This document shows positions 18,352 to 27,540 of a DNA stretch of 64,000 nt, in pieces. Positions within the stretch are counted from its first letter, which is position 1. The number at the start of each line of letters is the position of its first letter. A program made the position numbers and the translations under genes. Under the pieces are notes generated by a model. The model saw nothing but the letters and a program-made list of their open reading frames with translations. It had not been told where the DNA came from and searched no databases. The DNA is from an uncultured Pelagibacteraceae bacterium (lineage in GTDB: Bacteria > Pseudomonadota > Alphaproteobacteria > Pelagibacterales > Pelagibacteraceae), in the NCBI GenBank assembly GCA_902586125.1, contig CACIGI010000003.1, positions 1-64,000 on the forward strand. Reading direction: 5' to 3'.

Positions 18352-18789
18352 ATGAGTACTGAAAGTACAAATCAAAATAATTTATCAGAAAAGAAAGATT
18401 TTTTAGTACGATCATCTAGTTTAAAAGATGTGAGAAATTTTTCTAGAGAAGTCTTTGAAAAATTTAAAATAAACGAAGATCTTAGAGAAGAATTAGTATT
18501 AGCTATAGCAGAGGCTGCACAGAATATTGTCAAACATGCTTATAGGGATTTTCCAGATACACAAGATAGAATGGCGGTAAGGATCTCTTGTTCTGATAAA
18601 GAACTTGAAATTGCTTTTTTTGATAAAGGCAAACCAGTTGAAAAAAGTAAGGTTAAACATAGGGCAATTGATGACGTCAAACCTGGTGGACTAGGAACTT
18701 TTTTTATTCAGGAAATTATGGACTCAATTAAATTTAAAGAGGGCGATAAACCTTGGATAAATAATTTAGTATTAACAAAGAAATTATAA
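18352..18789 (+). CDS. RsbW/SpoIIAB-like serine kinase, anti-sigma factor
   Basis: The 145-residue protein is a GHKL-type ATPase of the anti-sigma kinase family. It has the N box EAAQNIVKHAY, a G1-like FFDKGKPV and a G2-like GGLGTFFIQEIMD. The usual role is to bind a sigma factor or other target and, when free, to phosphorylate STAS proteins. It is the last gene of the STAS-STAS-kinase operon and ends against the convergent pilC gene with one base between. No sigma factor gene is nearby, so its target must be elsewhere or be a non-sigma protein. Confidence 0.92.
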   Translation: MSTESTNQNNLSEKKDFLVRSSSLKDVRNFSREVFEKFKINEDLREELVLAIAEAAQNIVKHAYRDFPDTQDRMAVRISCSDKELEIAFFDKGKPVEKSKVKHRAIDDVKPGGLGTFFIQEIMDSIKFKEGDKPWINNLVLTKKL

Positions 18790-18790
18790 A

Positions 18791-20026
18791 TTAATTAATC
18801 AATGCACCAACGTTAAATATTGGTGAGTACATTGCAATCATTAATCCACCAATCATCACACCCATAAAAACAATCATAATTGGTTCTATTAAACTTGACA
18901 TATTGTCAACTGTTGTATCGAATTCCTCTTCATAATAAGCCGCTACGGAATTAAACATTTCATCTAACTGACCTGTTTGTTCTCCGACTGAAATCAATTG
19001 ACTAAAGGTTGGTGGAAAGAGTGGTTCCTTTAAAAAAAGTTTTGTTAATGTATCACCTGAAAAAACACCTTTTTTTACATTCTCTAATGCATCAGTGACG
19101 ACGTCATTGTTACTTACTGATTTTGCTATTTCCAAACTTTCTAAGAGATTTACACCCGCAGCACTTAAGTTTCCTAATATTAATGAAATTCTTGCTAACA
19201 AAGATTTTAAAATCATATCTCCAAAAAGAGGTAATTTTAATACTTGTCTGTGCCATTTAAAACGGATAGCTGCATTCTTTTTAGTTATATATCTAAATCC
19301 AAAAAAACCACCTACTCCACCAAACAAAATTATTTTTCCACCTGTCCCCCTTAAAAAATCACTCATAGACATAATTGTTGCTGTAGCAGCTGGCAGTTCT
19401 AAACCCATACCATCATACATTTTTGCAAAAACTGGAACTACTTTAACTAACATGAAAGCACTCACAGTAATTGCCACCGAGAACATGATTGCTGGATACA
19501 TTAAGGCGGACTTAATCTTTTTCTTAACCTTCTCTCTCTTTTCCAAAGATTCCACAATTTTTAATAGAAAAACATCCAATTTACCACTAGCTTCACCTGC
19601 TTTTATCAGGTTCACATATACATTATCAAAATGTTGCGGGTATTTTTCAAAACATTTAGACAAGTTTACACCACCTTCCAAACTCTTTCTTATATCTTCA
19701 ATAATGTCCTTTATACCAGGGTTTTCCATCTGATCTCTTAACATTGCTAAGACTTGTAAAATTGGTAAACCCGCTTTAACCATCGTTGCGAATTGTTTTG
19801 AAAATATAAGAATATCTTCCATCTTAACTTTCTTTTTGTTGCTTAAGAATGAAAAGCTACTAGATTTTTTTTTAGTATCGGATTTCTTTTTTTTTGATTT
19901 TACTATGTTGGTAATAATTATTTTCTGCTCTTTTAATAAATGTGAAGCCTCATCAAGATTTATGGCCTCTATATCACCTTGGACATATTTACCATCAGAA
20001 ATTCCTTTATAAGTAAAAGCTTCCAT
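18791..20026 (-). CDS. pilC: Type IV pilus inner-membrane platform protein PilC/MshG
   Basis: The 411-residue protein has the two T2SSF (GspF) repeats, at about residues 70-195 and 270-400. Typical are FSKQFATMVKAGLPILQVL, a second copy near LLARISLILGNLSAAGVNLLESL, the GEASGKL/GEQTGQL motifs, and membrane helices near 175-200, 225 and the C-terminus. It forms the platform on which PilB and PilT act. It starts two bases after pilB ends and is the last gene of the pilMN-O-P-Q-B-C operon. Confidence 0.96.
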   Translation of the reverse strand: MEAFTYKGISDGKYVQGDIEAINLDEASHLLKEQKIIITNIVKSKKKKSDTKKKSSSFSFLSNKKKVKMEDILIFSKQFATMVKAGLPILQVLAMLRDQMENPGIKDIIEDIRKSLEGGVNLSKCFEKYPQHFDNVYVNLIKAGEASGKLDVFLLKIVESLEKREKVKKKIKSALMYPAIMFSVAITVSAFMLVKVVPVFAKMYDGMGLELPAATATIMSMSDFLRGTGGKIILFGGVGGFFGFRYITKKNAAIRFKWHRQVLKLPLFGDMILKSLLARISLILGNLSAAGVNLLESLEIAKSVSNNDVVTDALENVKKGVFSGDTLTKLFLKEPLFPPTFSQLISVGEQTGQLDEMFNSVAAYYEEEFDTTVDNMSSLIEPIMIVFMGVMIGGLMIAMYSPIFNVGALIN

Positions 20027-20028
20027 AA

Positions 20029-21780
20029 TTATCCTTCAGAGAGAACTCGTTCATATTCTCTAAAATTCAATTCTCCGGATGCAATTAATCTTCTGCCCAT
20101 ATCTTGCATTGTCTGAAAACCCTCTTTAACCCCTATCTCTCTTAACTCAGGGGTAGTTGCTTGTCTTAAAATAGCTTCTTTAAGTGGTTTTGATACAACC
20201 AAAATTTCATAAATACCTTGTCTTCCTTTATAACCGGTATTACTACATTTGCTACAACCCTTTCCTTTGACAGCTTTAACTCTTGAGGCAAGTTCAGCTG
20301 TAAAACCTAAGTCTTGTAAAACTTTTGGATTAACATCATCATCAGGAACTCTGCAATCTTTACAGTTTTTTCTTGCAAGTCGTTGCGCAACTACAAGCTG
20401 GCAAGCAGCACTTATTAAATAATCTGGCGTTCCCATATTTTGCAATCTAGTAATTGTGCTCGGAGCATCATTTGTGTGTAATGTACTAAATACTAAGTGA
20501 CCAGTAAGGGCTGCTTTTAATCCTATGTCAACAGTTTCTTTATCTCGCATTTCTCCTACAAGAATAATTTCTGGATCTTGTCTTAAAAAAGATCTCAGAG
20601 CTGAGGCAAAAGTTAACCCAATATCATCTTTGATTTGCACTTGTCCTACTCCATCTAACTCGTATTCAACTGGATCCTCAGCAGTTAATATGTTCAAATG
20701 AGGTTTACTTACTTCCTTTAAAATACTATACAAAGTAGTCGATTTTCCAGATCCAGTTGGTCCAGTTACCAAAATTAGTCCTTGAGTACTATGGATTGCT
20801 TTTCTAAGATTTTTTAAATCTTGTTCCTCAAAATTTAATTGCTCAAGTTTTATGTCACCTGCATCCTTATTCAGAATACGCATTACAATTCTCTCGTTAT
20901 TAGCAGTTGGCAAAATAGATAATCGAAGATCTACTACTTTACTTTCAATCTTAAAATTAATTGCTCCATCTTGTGGCAATCTTCTTTCTGCAATGTCTAA
21001 TTTACCCATAATTTTAAATCGAGTAACTACCGCGCCATAATTATCATGAAGAAATTGTTTGTATTGCTCTTGTTCCTGTAACATTCCGTCTAAACGATAT
21101 CTTACTCTTGAACTAAATCTATAAGGTTCGATGTGGATATCACTTACTCCCATTTTAATTGCCTCTGCAACGACTGCTGTACTAAACTTGATTACTTCAG
21201 ACTCATTTTCTATCGCCTCTATATCTTCTTCAGGTGCTTTTTCTAAAACTTCACCTGCATCCCCTAAATCAGAGTCAAAAGTTTTTATTTTTTTTCTATT
21301 TTCATCTCTTATTGATGCAATGGTTACTTCGTCTGTATCACTCGATAACTTCTCAATAAATTCAGAAATGTCTGAAACCTTAGCAGCATGTAGCTCAATA
21401 TTTTTTTTTGTAATGGCTTTTAAATTTCTCATTAGTCCAAGTTTAGAACTATCTGAAATAGCAATATGTAAAGTTTTTCCATCAATCTTGAAAGGTGCTA
21501 CGAAATTAATTTTTATATAATTTGATGGTAAAACTGCTTTTATGTCATCTGTGACTTCAACTTTTTTTAAATCAACAGTATCTAAATTTTGCTCTTTGAT
21601 TAATAGATTTATTATTTTTTGTTCATCTGTAAGCTTCAATTCAAAGATAGCATCAATTTGAGATTTATTACTCTCAGTGCTTACTTTTTTTATATTTATT
21701 AAATCTTTTCCTGATATGATATCGTTATCAATTAAGACATTGACTAAGTTGATTTCACTTTCTCTACTTATTTTTAACAT
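20029..21780 (-). CDS. pilB: Type IV pilus extension ATPase PilB/MshE
   Basis: The 583-residue GspE-family ATPase has an N-terminal MshEN/T2SSE_N domain (residues 10-150) and a catalytic core. The Walker A GPTGSGKSTTLYSIL is at about 342, followed by the Asp box (TAEDPVEYEL), Walker B (PEIILVGEMRDKET) and His box (GHLVFSTLHTNDA). A CxxC...CxxC zinc motif (CKDC, CSKC) separates it from PilT. The MshEN domain in some relatives binds cyclic di-GMP; whether it does here is open. Its start overlaps the secretin stop by one base. Confidence 0.96.
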   Translation of the reverse strand: MLKISRESEINLVNVLIDNDIISGKDLINIKKVSTESNKSQIDAIFELKLTDEQKIINLLIKEQNLDTVDLKKVEVTDDIKAVLPSNYIKINFVAPFKIDGKTLHIAISDSSKLGLMRNLKAITKKNIELHAAKVSDISEFIEKLSSDTDEVTIASIRDENRKKIKTFDSDLGDAGEVLEKAPEEDIEAIENESEVIKFSTAVVAEAIKMGVSDIHIEPYRFSSRVRYRLDGMLQEQEQYKQFLHDNYGAVVTRFKIMGKLDIAERRLPQDGAINFKIESKVVDLRLSILPTANNERIVMRILNKDAGDIKLEQLNFEEQDLKNLRKAIHSTQGLILVTGPTGSGKSTTLYSILKEVSKPHLNILTAEDPVEYELDGVGQVQIKDDIGLTFASALRSFLRQDPEIILVGEMRDKETVDIGLKAALTGHLVFSTLHTNDAPSTITRLQNMGTPDYLISAACQLVVAQRLARKNCKDCRVPDDDVNPKVLQDLGFTAELASRVKAVKGKGCSKCSNTGYKGRQGIYEILVVSKPLKEAILRQATTPELREIGVKEGFQTMQDMGRRLIASGELNFREYERVLSEG

Positions 21781-23333
21781 TATAAGATCCTTGGAGCTAT
21801 AAATACCAATAGTTCATTCATAGTATCAGCTTTAGAAGTACCTTTAAATAGGCCCCCTACTATTGGCGCATTGCTTACACCAGGAACTCCTCTCTTAAGG
21901 TCAGAAATTTGGTTTTTCTTTATTCCACCTATTACTACAATATCACCATCAGCAACTAATAATTTAGTATTAATTTCCATTGTGTTTATACCAGGAGTGC
22001 CGGGGGTTGATCTGTTTGGAGTGTCGTTATTTACTACGATTTTCAACATAACGTTCCCATCTCCAATAATATTAGGTGTAACCGTAAGTTTTAGAGCAGC
22101 ATCAGCAAATGTATCAGCACCTTCTCCTCCAGACACGGGTATTTGTTCCCCTTGTTTAATACTGGCAGTTTGATTGTCTAGGGTAAACAATTTTGGATTA
22201 GAAACTGTTCTTCCTAACCCTTGAGATTCCAACGCATCTAGTTCAATTTTTAATACTGCTGAGCCAGTTGCTTTTAAAATACCTATTCCACTTGTAGCAC
22301 CAGCGGTTCCAAAACTAAAAAGATTATCTGGTCCTGCTCCAGAAGAAAAAGATGCTGAGTTCGAAGAAATTTCTCCCGTGCTATCAAAAGGTCCACCAAC
22401 TGTACTACCGCCTATAGTACCACCAATTCTCTCACCATTTCGAGTGTAGACTGCGCCCATTTTTTTTCCTAAAGCTTTTTCAAAAGATGAGGTCGCCTCT
22501 ACAATAAAAGCCTCAATTAATACTTGTTTAGTTCTTTTATCTATTTCTCTTATAACCTTATCAACAATATCTAAATCTTTCTCTTTACCTCTAACAATTA
22601 TTGATCTCGTTGTTTTTTCTTCAGTAACCTGGATAGGCATAAAACTTGCACCTGAACCAACAGATGTAAATAATTCTGTAATTGTTGCTTTAGCTTCTGC
22701 CGGAGAAATATAATATAATCTAAATATTTCTGAAATTATAGGTTCTACAGAGTCCTCAAGTTCAACTTTCTTTTTAACTGCTGACGCCCTTGCTGATTTA
22801 TAACTTTCTTGTGATGTTAAATTAGAGGGAGTTGATACTCTTATAATATTACTTGCAACATCAATGTCTGCTGCGTAACTTTTTAAATCTAAAAGAGCAT
22901 TAAATGCTTTATCCCAAGGAACATTTTCTAGCTCTGCACTCACAGCTCCAGCAACTTCCTCACCAACTAATATATTAATATTGCCAATCTCAGCCATTAG
23001 TGCCATCGCTTCTTTATAATCAAGATTTTGAAATTTGAATGAAACGTTTTGTTTTAAAGACTCAAAATCCTCAGAAATTAATAAATAATTTCTTTCTTTA
23101 ACTGAGGATAATTGTTTTCTTTTTTTTAGTTTTATAACATCGCCTTCGATAGGAATTGGTCCCATTTCAGCACTTTTCTCCAATTCTTTTTTTCCTAATT
23201 CTTTAACATCAGTTTTGATCAGAGGTGTGTCATGCTTAAATACCTTTTTTTTAGCCATTTTATCAGCACAGCCTGTCAACAATAAGATTAAAAAAGGAAT
23301 TAATAGGTAGGATGTTTTATTTTTAAACTTCAT
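21780..23333 (-). CDS. Lipoprotein secretin of the pilus (MshL/PilQ type)
   Basis: The 517-residue protein has a lipoprotein signal peptide (LLLTGCADK). An STN-like domain follows (FKFQNLDYKEAMALMAEIGNI), then an N1 domain (YYISPAEAKATITELF) and the secretin core (QVLIEAFIVEATSSFEKALG, SNPKLFTLDNQTASIKQGEQIPV, INTKLLVADGDIVVIGGI). It forms the outer-membrane pore through which the pilus passes. Its short length, lipidation and lack of AMIN domains match MshL better than classical PilQ. It lies three bases after the PilP-like gene. Confidence 0.93.
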   Translation of the reverse strand: MKFKNKTSYLLIPFLILLLTGCADKMAKKKVFKHDTPLIKTDVKELGKKELEKSAEMGPIPIEGDVIKLKKRKQLSSVKERNYLLISEDFESLKQNVSFKFQNLDYKEAMALMAEIGNINILVGEEVAGAVSAELENVPWDKAFNALLDLKSYAADIDVASNIIRVSTPSNLTSQESYKSARASAVKKKVELEDSVEPIISEIFRLYYISPAEAKATITELFTSVGSGASFMPIQVTEEKTTRSIIVRGKEKDLDIVDKVIREIDKRTKQVLIEAFIVEATSSFEKALGKKMGAVYTRNGERIGGTIGGSTVGGPFDSTGEISSNSASFSSGAGPDNLFSFGTAGATSGIGILKATGSAVLKIELDALESQGLGRTVSNPKLFTLDNQTASIKQGEQIPVSGGEGADTFADAALKLTVTPNIIGDGNVMLKIVVNNDTPNRSTPGTPGINTMEINTKLLVADGDIVVIGGIKKNQISDLKRGVPGVSNAPIVGGLFKGTSKADTMNELLVFIAPRIL

Positions 23334-23336
23334 AAA

Positions 23337-23840
23337 TTAAAAACTTCTCTCAGTAATTTGATTTTTAAAATTTATTACTAGTAACGATTCACTATTCTTT
23401 TCAAAAACTGCTTCTTTGTTATTGATTGCAACTAATTTTATTCCTGGGCTTAATTCCTCAAACAAGCTTACAGTGATAATGTCTCCGCCTGCATTTACTA
23501 AAGATACAAACCCGCCATTTTTTTCAGACTTCATAACTCCCACAAGTTTAAATTTATATAAACTCATTTCATTCTGAGCCTCTTTTGGGTCGTTGGTCAA
23601 TATAGCACCTCCTGTTAAAGAACTATCACCAACAAAAGGATCATTTAGCGGAAGTGGTTCTTCTTTACTTATCTCAGACGATATGTTTGCTTGTGATTTT
23701 GCTTGCTTCTCTTTAATTTTTTGATTTATCTCTTTAGCTTTATCTAAAATATTTTGTTCTGTATCATGGCTATCAGCCATTGATGTATTTGAGATCAACA
23801 TAAAGAATAAAGAGATAAAGAATATTTTAAAAAAATTCAT
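23337..23840 (-). CDS. PilP/MshK-like pilus assembly protein
   Basis: The 167-residue protein has a signal peptide (about 1-22, ending SMADS), a charged low-complexity segment, then a small beta domain at about 95-165 (YKFKLVGVMKSEKNGGFVSLVN, ITVSLFEELSPGIKL). This layout, and its place between PilO and the secretin, fit PilP or MshK, which link the inner-membrane PilMNO complex to the secretin. Its start overlaps the PilO end by 14 bases. The family call rests mainly on position and fold pattern. Confidence 0.78.
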   Translation of the reverse strand: MNFFKIFFISLFFMLISNTSMADSHDTEQNILDKAKEINQKIKEKQAKSQANISSEISKEEPLPLNDPFVGDSSLTGGAILTNDPKEAQNEMSLYKFKLVGVMKSEKNGGFVSLVNAGGDIITVSLFEELSPGIKLVAINNKEAVFEKNSESLLVINFKNQITERSF

Positions 23841-24513
23841 CAGGTAAACCCACTATTGTTAATGTTCCTCTCACTTTTATCGCTCCAGTTGAATCTCCTT
23901 TTACCACCTGTATAGACTCTTTGTCAAAGTTTAACATCTTATTGGATAGCGAGAGAGCTCTTTTAAATTTAATATATCCAATAAAATTGCCATCAATTTC
24001 AAAAGTAACGGGAATTAAATAATAAGCGACATTCTTTTTATTAATAGTTTGATTTGTTTTATTTGATTTAGCTTTTTTTCCATCTGCCTTAGCTAAAGCT
24101 TCAGTTTTCATAACCCTTTTAATCTCTTTTTTCTCAATTTTTGAGATGACTAAATCATTTTGTCCTGCAAAAACACTCAATGTTTGGTAAAGACCCTCTA
24201 CCTCAGCTTTTGAATGAAACAGACTAGAATACTTTTCGTATTCTGGTTTAAGTGTTTTAATTCTTGCTTTCATTTTTTTAACATCATTAACAAACTGAAC
24301 AGTCTCTAATTTCTTTTTATTCATATCATCTAACTTGGCTTTTCTCGAATTAACCATGGGATTTAGAACAGCGTAATAAATGATTAAAAACAAAACAACA
24401 GCACCAAAAATAATTCCAATTTTTGTTACTAATTTTTTGTTTGCTAATAATTTTGTAATCTGTTCTTTGACGTCAGACATATTTATGTTTTTTAAATCAA
24501 TATTCATTGCCAT
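23827..24513 (-). CDS. PilO/MshJ-like pilus assembly protein
   Basis: This 228-residue protein has one membrane helix at about 32-50 (IGIIFGAVVLFLIIYYAVL), a coiled coil at about 55-100 and a ferredoxin-like domain at about 105-228 (LYQTLSVFAGQNDLVISKIE, YLIPVTFEIDGNFIGYIKFKRAL). This is the PilO/MshJ layout; such proteins heterodimerise with PilN in the periplasm. It lies two bases after the PilM-PilN gene and overlaps the PilP gene. Confidence 0.85.
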   Translation of the reverse strand: MAMNIDLKNINMSDVKEQITKLLANKKLVTKIGIIFGAVVLFLIIYYAVLNPMVNSRKAKLDDMNKKKLETVQFVNDVKKMKARIKTLKPEYEKYSSLFHSKAEVEGLYQTLSVFAGQNDLVISKIEKKEIKRVMKTEALAKADGKKAKSNKTNQTINKKNVAYYLIPVTFEIDGNFIGYIKFKRALSLSNKMLNFDKESIQVVKGDSTGAIKVRGTLTIVGLPDEFF

Positions 24514-24515
24514 AA

Positions 24516-26996
24516 TTAGCCTCTCTTAATTTTAACTATTACTCTAAAACCTTTCATTGTTGCAGTGCCTGCTCTACCTTTAGGTAACCGCATCGATGAT
24601 AAAGATGCTTGCTCAATTAAATTTTGCTTACCGAGATTATCTATAAACTTTAAAATATCTTGATCACTCGCCGCTACGCCTTGGACTATTAAATTTCGAC
24701 TACCATCATAATCAACCTTATCAAATCTAACTCTATTAGGTACACTCGATGCAACTTGAGCTAAAATTCTATAAGTTAATTCTTTATTCGAGCTCAAAGA
24801 TTTACTTAACTTTAACGATGTATTAATTAGACCAAGTTCTTTTGATACTATTTTTTTTTCTTGAACTATTTTTGTGTGATCAGCTTTAACAATTTCGTAT
24901 TGTTTTAACTTAGAATTGTATGAAAAAATATTCCAAAAAGATAAGCCAAATAAAACCAAATATATTCCAGCTACAGCAGCTGTAATTCCTTTAAAAGCAA
25001 ATCCAGAAATAGCCTTCATCTTTTTTTGCTTCATTACACTTGATCTATCAGGTAATAGGTTGATGTTTTTTACAGCGGTTACGAATTTATAGTAACCAAA
25101 AACGTCCAGTTTTCTAAAAGCTAAACCAACAGCTGTTGATAGAAAAGATCTATCTGCTTTACTATCTAAAGTTTGTTGATATTGACTTGGAATTTTTAAT
25201 CCTTCTGTTGGATCAAATGTATTAAAACCAACATTCATCAAACTTTTTCTGAAGCTCCCTAAATATTCCTCAAGATTCTCAATATCAGAAACTACTCTAA
25301 TATTTCTTATTCTTTTTTCGTATTTTGTCTCAAAATCTTGTATCGCTTGTTTAACTTGAGTTACATATCTTCTTACTAAACCCTCTTTTTCTTCAGCATC
25401 CTGTGACTCTTGCAATATTTTTCTATCTTGCCCTCTAATGAAAATGTCAGTGATTATGGGATTATTATCATAGAGTATCATTAAATAATTTTCATCTAAA
25501 CCAAACTCTAAAACTGCAGTTAAATTTGCATCTTCTGGCTTATTTGCTAGTTGATTTGACTGATCTACTGCAGATTTTAATGCAAAACACTTAACATCAA
25601 TAATAACTGGATTTAATCCTGCATTTTTTATTATTGAGGTGTAACTGTTTATATCGGTTAGTTTTGATGCAACGAATAATATATCCATTGTATTATCTTT
25701 TTCATTTCTATTAATCACTTGGTGAAAAATAGAATAATCTTCTAAATTGTCAGTAAGTTGAACTAAATTTTCCCATAATGAGTTTGTTTCAATAGCTTTA
25801 TTTAATTCATCATCTTTCATGAGAGGTGCAGTCACAACTCTTATAATTGCACTTGTTACAGGAATTGAAATTGCAACATTTGGTGATGAAATCTTATATT
25901 TTTGAATTGCAAGACTAAGTTCCTCTGAAAATTTATCAGCATTTTCAATTGGAGTGCTGTCATCTGTAATATTAACAGGATGTATATAAAGCTTATCTAG
26001 TACCCATTGGTTAGCTTTATTACTTGAAACTTGAACCAATCTTATTTCTTTGTTAGCAAGTTCAACACCTAATATTTCCTCACCTTGTACACTTGATTTT
26101 CCCAATTTAGATTTTAAAAAATTTTCAAACTTTGATTTAAAACTACCTAATTTAGATTTATTAAAAGTTTTTTTATTTGATTTGTTTGCAAATGAAGGTT
26201 TACTTATTTTAATCTCTTTTAATTTTCCAAAAATATTAGAGAGTTTTCCTTTTAATTGATCTTGTTTACTTTGTTCAGCGTTTTCGCTTTCAGTAACCGG
26301 AGAGACTTGTGTTTGTGTTTGGTTTGAGGTGGTATCAATTGTCGTCTTTACCTCATCTGATACTGTTGTTGTATCTTGAGGTTCTTGTATGTTCTCTAAT
26401 GTTGAAATATTTTCATCTAAATCACTTTGATTTTCATTAATTTGGTTATCATTAATTTGATTTTTTAATTTTTCACTTTCTTTTTGAACATCGTCATACC
26501 ATTTTTCTAAAATTGGAATTGCTTCATCTAAATTAGTTGTGCCTGAAGATGAAATTTTTTGTTTTCCGTCAATATAAAGTCTACCAACCCAATTTTTTGA
26601 CTTCAATTCGCCCTTATATTTATCTTGTCTAACATAAATGTGTAATCGGCCATCTTTTTTATGTATTACTTGGTGACTAGAACTAGCCTCTTCGTCTTTT
26701 TTTTCACTTAGAGCATCTGAGCTTTGATTTTCGTTAGCACCCTGTGGGTCTGTGTCATTATTTTTAGAGACAGGGTCTTGATTTTCATCTTTTTTTTCGT
26801 TTGAAGCCTCAAAAACATTTGTTTGATCATTGTTTTGATCAACATTTTGATTTTCATTTTTTAAATTATCATCAGAGGAGATTTTTACACTCTCAGATTG
26901 AGAGGTTTCATCAACTAGAGGTTGATTTTCTGAATTACCCTCAGTTGAGTCCTGATTTATATTTTTTTTATCGTCGTCTTGATCGTTCATATCCAA
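24516..26996 (-). CDS. PilM-PilN fusion with long N-terminal extension
   Basis: The 826-residue protein starts with about 105 acidic, Asn/Gln-rich, probably disordered residues. A small domain follows at about 110-170 (RLHIYVRQDKYKGEL, WVGRLYIDGKQK, EAIPILEKWYDDV), then more disordered sequence. The PilM actin-like domain begins near 310 (GVELANKEIRLVQVSS) and runs to about 630. A PilN part follows from about 640 (NINLLPDRS, a membrane helix near 675-695, and a ferredoxin-like C-terminus). MshI is similarly a PilM/PilN composite, but the N-terminal extension is unusual. It is the first gene of the operon and lies just left of the 12-bp repeat array. Confidence 0.9.
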   Translation of the reverse strand: MDMNDQDDDKKNINQDSTEGNSENQPLVDETSQSESVKISSDDNLKNENQNVDQNNDQTNVFEASNEKKDENQDPVSKNNDTDPQGANENQSSDALSEKKDEEASSSHQVIHKKDGRLHIYVRQDKYKGELKSKNWVGRLYIDGKQKISSSGTTNLDEAIPILEKWYDDVQKESEKLKNQINDNQINENQSDLDENISTLENIQEPQDTTTVSDEVKTTIDTTSNQTQTQVSPVTESENAEQSKQDQLKGKLSNIFGKLKEIKISKPSFANKSNKKTFNKSKLGSFKSKFENFLKSKLGKSSVQGEEILGVELANKEIRLVQVSSNKANQWVLDKLYIHPVNITDDSTPIENADKFSEELSLAIQKYKISSPNVAISIPVTSAIIRVVTAPLMKDDELNKAIETNSLWENLVQLTDNLEDYSIFHQVINRNEKDNTMDILFVASKLTDINSYTSIIKNAGLNPVIIDVKCFALKSAVDQSNQLANKPEDANLTAVLEFGLDENYLMILYDNNPIITDIFIRGQDRKILQESQDAEEKEGLVRRYVTQVKQAIQDFETKYEKRIRNIRVVSDIENLEEYLGSFRKSLMNVGFNTFDPTEGLKIPSQYQQTLDSKADRSFLSTAVGLAFRKLDVFGYYKFVTAVKNINLLPDRSSVMKQKKMKAISGFAFKGITAAVAGIYLVLFGLSFWNIFSYNSKLKQYEIVKADHTKIVQEKKIVSKELGLINTSLKLSKSLSSNKELTYRILAQVASSVPNRVRFDKVDYDGSRNLIVQGVAASDQDILKFIDNLGKQNLIEQASLSSMRLPKGRAGTATMKGFRVIVKIKRG

Positions 26997-27540
26997 TATA
27001 AATATATTTTCTCTAACACAATTTTACGAATCTCTAACACAAATTTACAATTAAGTCTAACACAAAAATATTTATTATGTTCAAAATGGGCTAAAAAATT
27101 TAAAAAGCTAGTAAAATAGGCATTTTTTATAATTTATAAATTTTAAGTAGAAATATATAAACCTAGTAATTTTCAATTTTCTCTAACACAAACATGTTAA
27201 ATGAAATTGTGTTAGAGTAAATTTGATTTGTGTTAGAGTAAATTTTATTTTTTTATATTTAAATAAGTCAATAAAATCAACAAAAATGTATTTTTGTCTA
27301 AAATTTATATATTTTGTGTTAGAGTATAATTTTTTGTGTTAGAGATAATTTTAAAATATAAATTACAATAAAATTTTAATATCAAAAATTCTCAAGAGGC
27401 TATTTTTTACAAAATTTTTCTATTTCTAGCAAAAATTGATTAATTTTTTATAAAATTTAATATTTTTTCACTTTAAAAGTGTAAATAATAATAAAAATTA
27501 AATTTTTTCATCGTGATAGAAAAAATTATTAAATTTAATA
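26997..27540. other. 540-bp gene-free AT-rich region upstream of the pilMN operon
   Basis: No ORF of note and no RNA gene could be supported here. The region holds the eight-copy motif array (separate entry) in its left two thirds. Its right third is plain AT-rich sequence with one 6-bp-stem palindrome (cactttaaaagtg, 27469-27481). Since pilMN reads leftward from 26996 and the gene on the right also reads leftward and ends at 27541, the pilMN operon promoter should lie here. Gaps elsewhere in the window are mostly below 150 bases, so the size alone is unusual. Confidence 0.8.
27011..27344. repeat. Array of eight 12-bp motifs (CTCTAACACAAA), four per orientation
   Basis: Forward copies start at 27011, 27032, 27055 (first base G instead of C) and 27181; reverse copies (TTTGTGTTAGAG) end at 27217, 27238, 27324 and 27344. 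Neighbouring copies within clusters are 20-23 bp apart, about two helical turns. All forward copies precede all reverse copies, and the central pair forms an imperfect inverted repeat. Such spacing is typical of cooperative protein binding on one face of the helix. Candidates are an operator array for the pilMN operon, or iteron-like sites for replication or segregation. I saw no such cluster elsewhere in the window. Confidence 0.88.

Noticed and set aside
27011-27344. CRISPR array or DnaA-box cluster as an explanation for the 12-bp motifs
   Set aside because: The units are too short, occur in both orientations and have no constant spacers, so CRISPR is out. TCTAACACA differs from the DnaA box TTATCCACA at several positions.
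27469-27481. Palindrome cactttaaaagtg as a terminator
   Set aside because: The stem is AT-rich and no T run follows it in the direction of the gene that ends at 27541.
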